A stretch of 50,223 nucleotides of DNA, taken from contig PKTH01000036.1 of the NCBI GenBank assembly GCA_002869265.1, positions 1 to 50,223 of the forward strand, written 5' to 3'. The notes beneath the pieces were generated by a model. That model saw nothing but the letters and a program-made list of their open reading frames with translations, made no database searches and was not told the origin of the DNA. Position 1 is the stretch's first letter, and the number at the start of each line of letters is the position of its first letter. Of this stretch, positions 46,401 to 50,223 are shown one piece after another. The stretch comes from Candidatus Parcubacteria bacterium. Lineage in GTDB: Bacteria > Patescibacteriota > Patescibacteriia > Patescibacteriales > BM507. Position numbers and translations under genes: made by a program.

Positions 46401-47465
46401 TTATGGACAATTACCAGCTTTTCTCCACCCAGCTAACAGAGCCTCTTCTTCTGTACAAAACCACTTTTCCCCTTTGGCTTCGTTAACCACGGTTTTATTA
46501 TAATCGTCACAATCTGGTAGGTGATATATTTTTTCTTCAGAGGTGTAGGAAATGTTTCCTTTGATTAAGCAGGTTCTTTCTTGTTCACTTAGGTTGAGGA
46601 TTGTATTGTCACAAACTCCATCGGCCCACAATCCTAGTTTCATATCTTTAGCTAAATTTTCTGCTAACCGGAAGTCTTTTTGAAAGTTGTAAGGGGTTAA
46701 GTAGGTGTACTCATAAGCATAGCCATTTTCGACCAACCATTTGTTTATAAACAAGCCATCATCTCTATAGACATATCTTAAGAGGCGAGAGTATTTATCT
46801 CTATTGTCTTGACTAGCGTCTGCCTCTAGGGTGACATATGTATTATCAAGCAAAGCTTTGAGCTTTTGGGAAGCTTCAAGACCAAAGCATTCAACAGGTT
46901 TTTCCGGGTGGACAGTTTCTGGAGTGTCTATGCCGATTAAACGGATAGTTTCTATTCTGCTTGATAAATCTACTTTTATAGTATCTCCATCAATAACTTC
47001 TACTACTCTGTACTCTGCTGGTTTTTGTTCATTTTCTTTTGTGATATCTTCGATGAGAGAATTTTCTGGGCTTGAAGAGGAGATGATGCTTACTGAATTG
47101 GTTGAGATAGCCAGGTCTTCTTTTTGATCTTTATTGTTAGTTAAAACTAGATCTCGACTGTTAAGTATATTAAATAAAAGGAATAATATAATAATAACCA
47201 GAACCCTATGAATATTATTAAAACTCAATGAATAGCTGCCCCCAATTCTTTGTTTTATTTTTTTATAAAATGGTTCAAGAGTAAGTGAGGCGACAGAGAA
47301 CATAATAAGAGCGTTTATTAGATCTAGGTCTAATAAAAATATAAAAGAAGAAAAATAAAAGAGAAAGGCTAAAAAAAGAATTAGAGTTTTTTGCTTAAAA
47401 AATTTTTTCATAATTACATTATATATTGTTTTGGATGATATAAGCAATTTTATGTTATAATACAA
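46401..47465 (-). CDS. Membrane-anchored thermonuclease (SNase-like) family protein
   Basis: 'VVEVIDGDTIKVDL', 'IRLIGIDTPETVHPEKPVECFGLEAS', 'RDKYSRLLRYVY', 'LVENGYAYEY'; N-terminal TM segments. Confidence 0.92.
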   Translation of the reverse strand: MYYNIKLLISSKTIYNVIMKKFFKQKTLILFLAFLFYFSSFIFLLDLDLINALIMFSVASLTLEPFYKKIKQRIGGSYSLSFNNIHRVLVIIILFLLFNILNSRDLVLTNNKDQKEDLAISTNSVSIISSSSPENSLIEDITKENEQKPAEYRVVEVIDGDTIKVDLSSRIETIRLIGIDTPETVHPEKPVECFGLEASQKLKALLDNTYVTLEADASQDNRDKYSRLLRYVYRDDGLFINKWLVENGYAYEYTYLTPYNFQKDFRLAENLAKDMKLGLWADGVCDNTILNLSEQERTCLIKGNISYTSEEKIYHLPDCDDYNKTVVNEAKGEKWFCTEEEALLAGWRKAGNCP

Positions 47466-47467
47466 AC

Positions 47468-48466
47468 ATGAATAACTCTCAAGGAGGAGCCATTCTTAAA
47501 TATGACAAAAAAACAGCCGGGAAGATCATGACTAAAGATGTTCCTGTTGTTGGTATTGATGAAACAATTGGAGGCATAGAAAAACTAATTGTAAAAAAAG
47601 CAGATAGTTTGGCTTCTATTAATTATGTCTATGTTATAAACAGAAGAAACAAATTGGCTGGGGTGGCTTCGATAAAAGAAGTTTTTAGACAAAAGAAAAG
47701 ACAGAAGATAGTAGACATAATGACAACTGAATTAATAGTGGTTAGGTCTAGCACTGATCAGGAGAAGGTCGCCTATAGAGCACTAAAAAACAACCTTAAG
47801 GCGATGCCAGTTGTTGATAAAAATGGGGTGTTTTTGGGAGTTGTTCAGAGTGATGATATTTTAAGAGTTTTGCATGAAGAAAATGAAGAGGACGCTTGGA
47901 GGATGATTGGTGTTGTAAAACCAGAAGGGGATTTCGATAATGTCATGAACTTGTCAGTCTTTACTTCTTTTGCTCATAGATTCCCTTGGTTGTTTGTTGG
48001 TATACTAGGAGGACTGTTGATAGCAAAAATAATAGGGATTTTTGAAAAAACTATTTCATCCAATATTATATTAATTGTTTTTATCCCTTTGGTTACTTAT
48101 ATTGCCAGTGCCGTCAGCACTCAGATGTCAACTTTTATTATAAGGGACTTGGCGCTCGATAACGGCTTTAGATTTTGGAGATATTTTTTTAAAAACTTTA
48201 TGGTAGTTTTTCTAATTGCTATTTTTTCAGCTTTCTCTTTTTTCAGTCTAGATATGATTCTTTACAAAAATCTACATATTGGGATAATACTCAGTGTGGC
48301 AATTTTCACCTCTATAATTTCAGCCCTTTTTACCGGCTTGATTATTCCTTTTGTTTTGAGTAAAATGAAAGTCGACCCAGCCAATGCCAGTGGTCCCTTT
48401 GGAACAATAATGCAAGACACCTTGTCAGTGACGATATATTTTTTGGTGATTTCTTGTATGCTATAA
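47468..48466 (+). CDS. MgtE-like Mg2+ transporter with CBS pair, lacking the MgtE N domain
   Basis: CBS: 'DVPVVGIDETIGGIEKLIV...', 'MPVVDKNGVFLGVVQSDDILRVL'; TM: 'FAHRFPWLFVGILGGLLIAKIIGIFEKT', 'PFGTIMQDTLSVTIYFLV'. Confidence 0.85.
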   Translation: MNNSQGGAILKYDKKTAGKIMTKDVPVVGIDETIGGIEKLIVKKADSLASINYVYVINRRNKLAGVASIKEVFRQKKRQKIVDIMTTELIVVRSSTDQEKVAYRALKNNLKAMPVVDKNGVFLGVVQSDDILRVLHEENEEDAWRMIGVVKPEGDFDNVMNLSVFTSFAHRFPWLFVGILGGLLIAKIIGIFEKTISSNIILIVFIPLVTYIASAVSTQMSTFIIRDLALDNGFRFWRYFFKNFMVVFLIAIFSAFSFFSLDMILYKNLHIGIILSVAIFTSIISALFTGLIIPFVLSKMKVDPANASGPFGTIMQDTLSVTIYFLVISCML

Positions 48467-48485
48467 AAAATAATTGAAAAATAAT

Positions 48486-48767
48486 ATGCCAGAAGAAACA
48501 ACAGAGAATGTAGAACTAGAAGGAGTCTCAGTCCCTAATGACGATATGGGAGATCTTATAAGTGCGCTTTTTCGTGCTGGCTTCTCTGATGAAGAGACCG
48601 ATATGGTTTTGGATTCTGTGAATGATATGCAATCTATGCCAGAAGGGGAGATGATGCTAGATGAGGAGATAATGAAGCTTTTTGATAAGTTTGAGATTGA
48701 AAATATTGAATTGAGTGAAGAAGATAAGGCCTGTATCAGAGAGGAGCTTCATAAAAGGTTTGTTTAA
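48486..48767 (+). CDS. Hypothetical acidic protein
   Basis: ORF between mgtE-like and CsoR-family genes; alternative start at 48474. Confidence 0.55.
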   Translation: MPEETTENVELEGVSVPNDDMGDLISALFRAGFSDEETDMVLDSVNDMQSMPEGEMMLDEEIMKLFDKFEIENIELSEEDKACIREELHKRFV

Positions 48768-48771
48768 TTCC

Positions 48772-48801
48772 TTGACACCCCTTGGGGGTGTATGATAAAA
48801 T
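48772..48801 (+). promoter_or_regulatory. Promoter with CsoR-family-like operator
   Basis: ACACCCC-TTG-GGGGTGT (48775-48791) overlapping TTGACA (48772-48777) with an AT-rich -10 (GATAAA or TAAAAT). Confidence 0.75.
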
Positions 48802-48820
48802 GTTTTTGTATTAGAAAAAT

Positions 48821-49063
48821 ATGAAAACTACAGAACAATTAATAAATAATATCATCGGTCAAGCCAATGGGATTAAAAAAATGATTGATAATGATAAGGA
48901 TTGTTATCAGGTCATTAACCAGATGAAGGCGGTCAGAGCAGCTATTACTTCTTTGATGGACAAGTTCATTGAAGACAACATGTCACAATGTTTAAGTAAT
49001 CCTGGTAAAAAAGAAAACAAGGATACACTACAAAAGCTCTTTAAGGAGATGACAAAAAAATAA
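48821..49063 (+). CDS. CsoR/RcnR/CstR-family (DUF156) transcriptional repressor
   Basis: 'IIGQANGIKKMIDNDKDCYQVINQMKAVRAAITSLMDKFIEDNMSQCL'. Confidence 0.9.
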   Translation: MKTTEQLINNIIGQANGIKKMIDNDKDCYQVINQMKAVRAAITSLMDKFIEDNMSQCLSNPGKKENKDTLQKLFKEMTKK

Positions 49064-49065
49064 TT

Positions 49066-49251
49066 ATGTACAAAATAGATTTTAACAGAGAGGAGTGTTT
49101 GGGCTGTGGAGCCTGTACTATGTGTAATAATTGGGAGTTTTCAGCCGATGGTAAGGTGAGTCCCGTGCAAAATGAATTTGAAGAACCAGGGTGTAATATA
49201 GAGGCTAGTGAAATTTGCCCAGCCCAGGTTATTAAAATAATAAATAATTAA
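49066..49251 (+). CDS. Small [4Fe-4S]-type ferredoxin
   Basis: 'FNREECLGCGACTMCNNWEFSADGKVSP...EASEICPAQVIKI' (CxxCxxC...CP). Confidence 0.9.
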   Translation: MYKIDFNREECLGCGACTMCNNWEFSADGKVSPVQNEFEEPGCNIEASEICPAQVIKIINN

Positions 49252-49592
49252 TGAATATAATAAAAAATATGGAAAAACATTTCACAGATGATAATTTTGA
49301 AGCAGAAGTAATTACCGCTTCAAAAGAAAAACCAGTACTAGTTGATTTTTATGCAGACTGGTGTGCTCCTTGTAAAATGCAAGGACCAATTATCGAAGAA
49401 GTTGCAAAAGAATTAGCTGACGAGGCTATTGTTGGCAAGCTCAACACAGAAGAAGCCATGCAGACTGCTGCAAAGTATGGAATAATGAGCATTCCGACAT
49501 TATTAGTATTTAAAGGTGGAGCAATTGTTGAGCAAATGGTTGGAGTTCAACCAAAGGAAGGTTTGATTGAAACTCTTAAAAAGCATAAATAA
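49251..49592 (+). CDS. trxA: Thioredoxin
   Basis: 'PVLVDFYADWCAPCKMQGPIIEEVAKEL', 'YGIMSIPTLLVFKGG'; gene symbol by family only. Confidence 0.95.
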   Translation: MNIIKNMEKHFTDDNFEAEVITASKEKPVLVDFYADWCAPCKMQGPIIEEVAKELADEAIVGKLNTEEAMQTAAKYGIMSIPTLLVFKGGAIVEQMVGVQPKEGLIETLKKHK

Positions 49593-49595
49593 TTT

Positions 49596-49627
49596 TAAAA
49601 CCCTTTCTTTTTAGAAAGGGTTTTTTG
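49596..49627 (+). terminator. Intrinsic terminator
   Basis: aaaaccctttctttttagaaagggttttttg. Confidence 0.92.
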
Positions 49628-49634
49628 TATCTAA

Positions 49635-50090
49635 ATGAAAAAAATATATTTACTCAAAATAATGTCTAGTGTTTATTGTAAGATGGTTTTTGTTCTGGCA
49701 CTTTTGATTTCATTTTTTCTTTTACCAGAGGGTGTTTTCTCTGGCACTCATAAATACATAGCGGTTCTGTTTATGCTAACATTTTCTTTTTCAGCCGCCT
49801 GTATTGTTAGGAATATTAAGAACAAGATTGTATTATCCAGAACCTATAAAACCTCTGTTATTAGCGCAATATTATCTGTTTTGGGTTTCTCTGCTTTCCA
49901 GGTTTGTGGCATTAACGCAGCAGTGTGCACCGCCTCGGTAAGTGCGGGGTTTGTGGCAACAATATTTCCTGGATTTCTCTTTAATTTTTTGAAAGACTAT
50001 GGTCATCTTGTGATTTGGTTTTCAGTGATTTTGCAAATCATTGCTTTGTACATGATGAAATGTTTTGAGAGGAGAAGTAGAATTTCTTGA
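49635..50090 (+). CDS. Small multi-TM membrane protein, unknown function
   Basis: Four hydrophobic segments; Cys-containing 'AFQVCGINAAVCTASVSAGFVATIFPG'. Confidence 0.65.
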   Translation: MKKIYLLKIMSSVYCKMVFVLALLISFFLLPEGVFSGTHKYIAVLFMLTFSFSAACIVRNIKNKIVLSRTYKTSVISAILSVLGFSAFQVCGINAAVCTASVSAGFVATIFPGFLFNFLKDYGHLVIWFSVILQIIALYMMKCFERRSRIS

Positions 50091-50189
50091 CTTAAAAGTC
50101 GATGTCTATTGGCTTTTTGAAAAAAAATATTGTATAATGACCATATTGTGGATAAGTGAATCCCCATGTATAATAAATAATTTAAAATT

Positions 50190-50223
50190 ATGGCAAAAAT
50201 GACTAAGTCACAATTGATGACAG
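50190..50223 (+). CDS. 5' end of a CDS, probably an HU-family DNA-binding protein (truncated by window edge)
   Basis: MAKMTKSQLMT...; preceded by TTGGCT-18-TATAAT. Confidence 0.4.
   Translation, partial: MAKMTKSQLMT

Noticed and set aside
49163-49175. cccgtgcaaaat match to the palindromic repeat
   Set aside because: Only a short match within the ferredoxin coding sequence, without arms or terminator; probably chance.
1-50223. tRNA, rRNA or CRISPR loci
   Set aside because: Scanned intergenic regions for T-arm-like GGTTCGA motifs, rRNA signatures and regularly spaced repeats; none supported. Decisive check: tRNAscan-SE, Infernal/Rfam and a CRISPR finder.

Overview
AT-rich bacterial window of about 50 kb with roughly 45 confident CDSs, mostly on the + strand. 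The gene style (L,D-transpeptidase carrying 'GEAWYLNP..RYYLGRP' repeats, ECF sigma plus DUF5667, many short membrane proteins) suggests Patescibacteria/CPR; that is inference only. Main contents: (i) a 6 kb block (DUF523, DUF2177, TspO, DUF1295 with an in-frame TGA, FAD oxidoreductase, DUF1365, CFA-synthase-like methyltransferase) bounded by two near-identical palindromic terminator-bearing repeats; (ii) a three-gene ABC exporter; (iii) serS, hisS, greA-like, thioredoxin and thermonuclease genes; (iv) isolated biosynthetic genes with strong Shine-Dalgarno sites: PurN, fused LeuC-LeuD, LeuB-like, an animal-PAICS-like PurC-PurE fusion, and threonine synthase; (v) secreted and surface proteins, including a 7-repeat Asp-rich MopE-like protein next to an ECF sigma/DUF5667 pair; (vi) a CsoR-family regulator with a palindromic operator, followed by ferredoxin and thioredoxin. 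Main signals for follow-up: the repeat-bounded lipid/photooxidative-stress-like module, 5'-terminal hairpins presenting an AAGGAG-type loop just downstream of sigma70-like promoters of three biosynthetic genes, a leader with competing hairpins upstream of a GNAT gene, and the CsoR/CstR-like module. No tRNA, rRNA or CRISPR array was recognised. All family calls are by eye from protein motifs; no database search was run.
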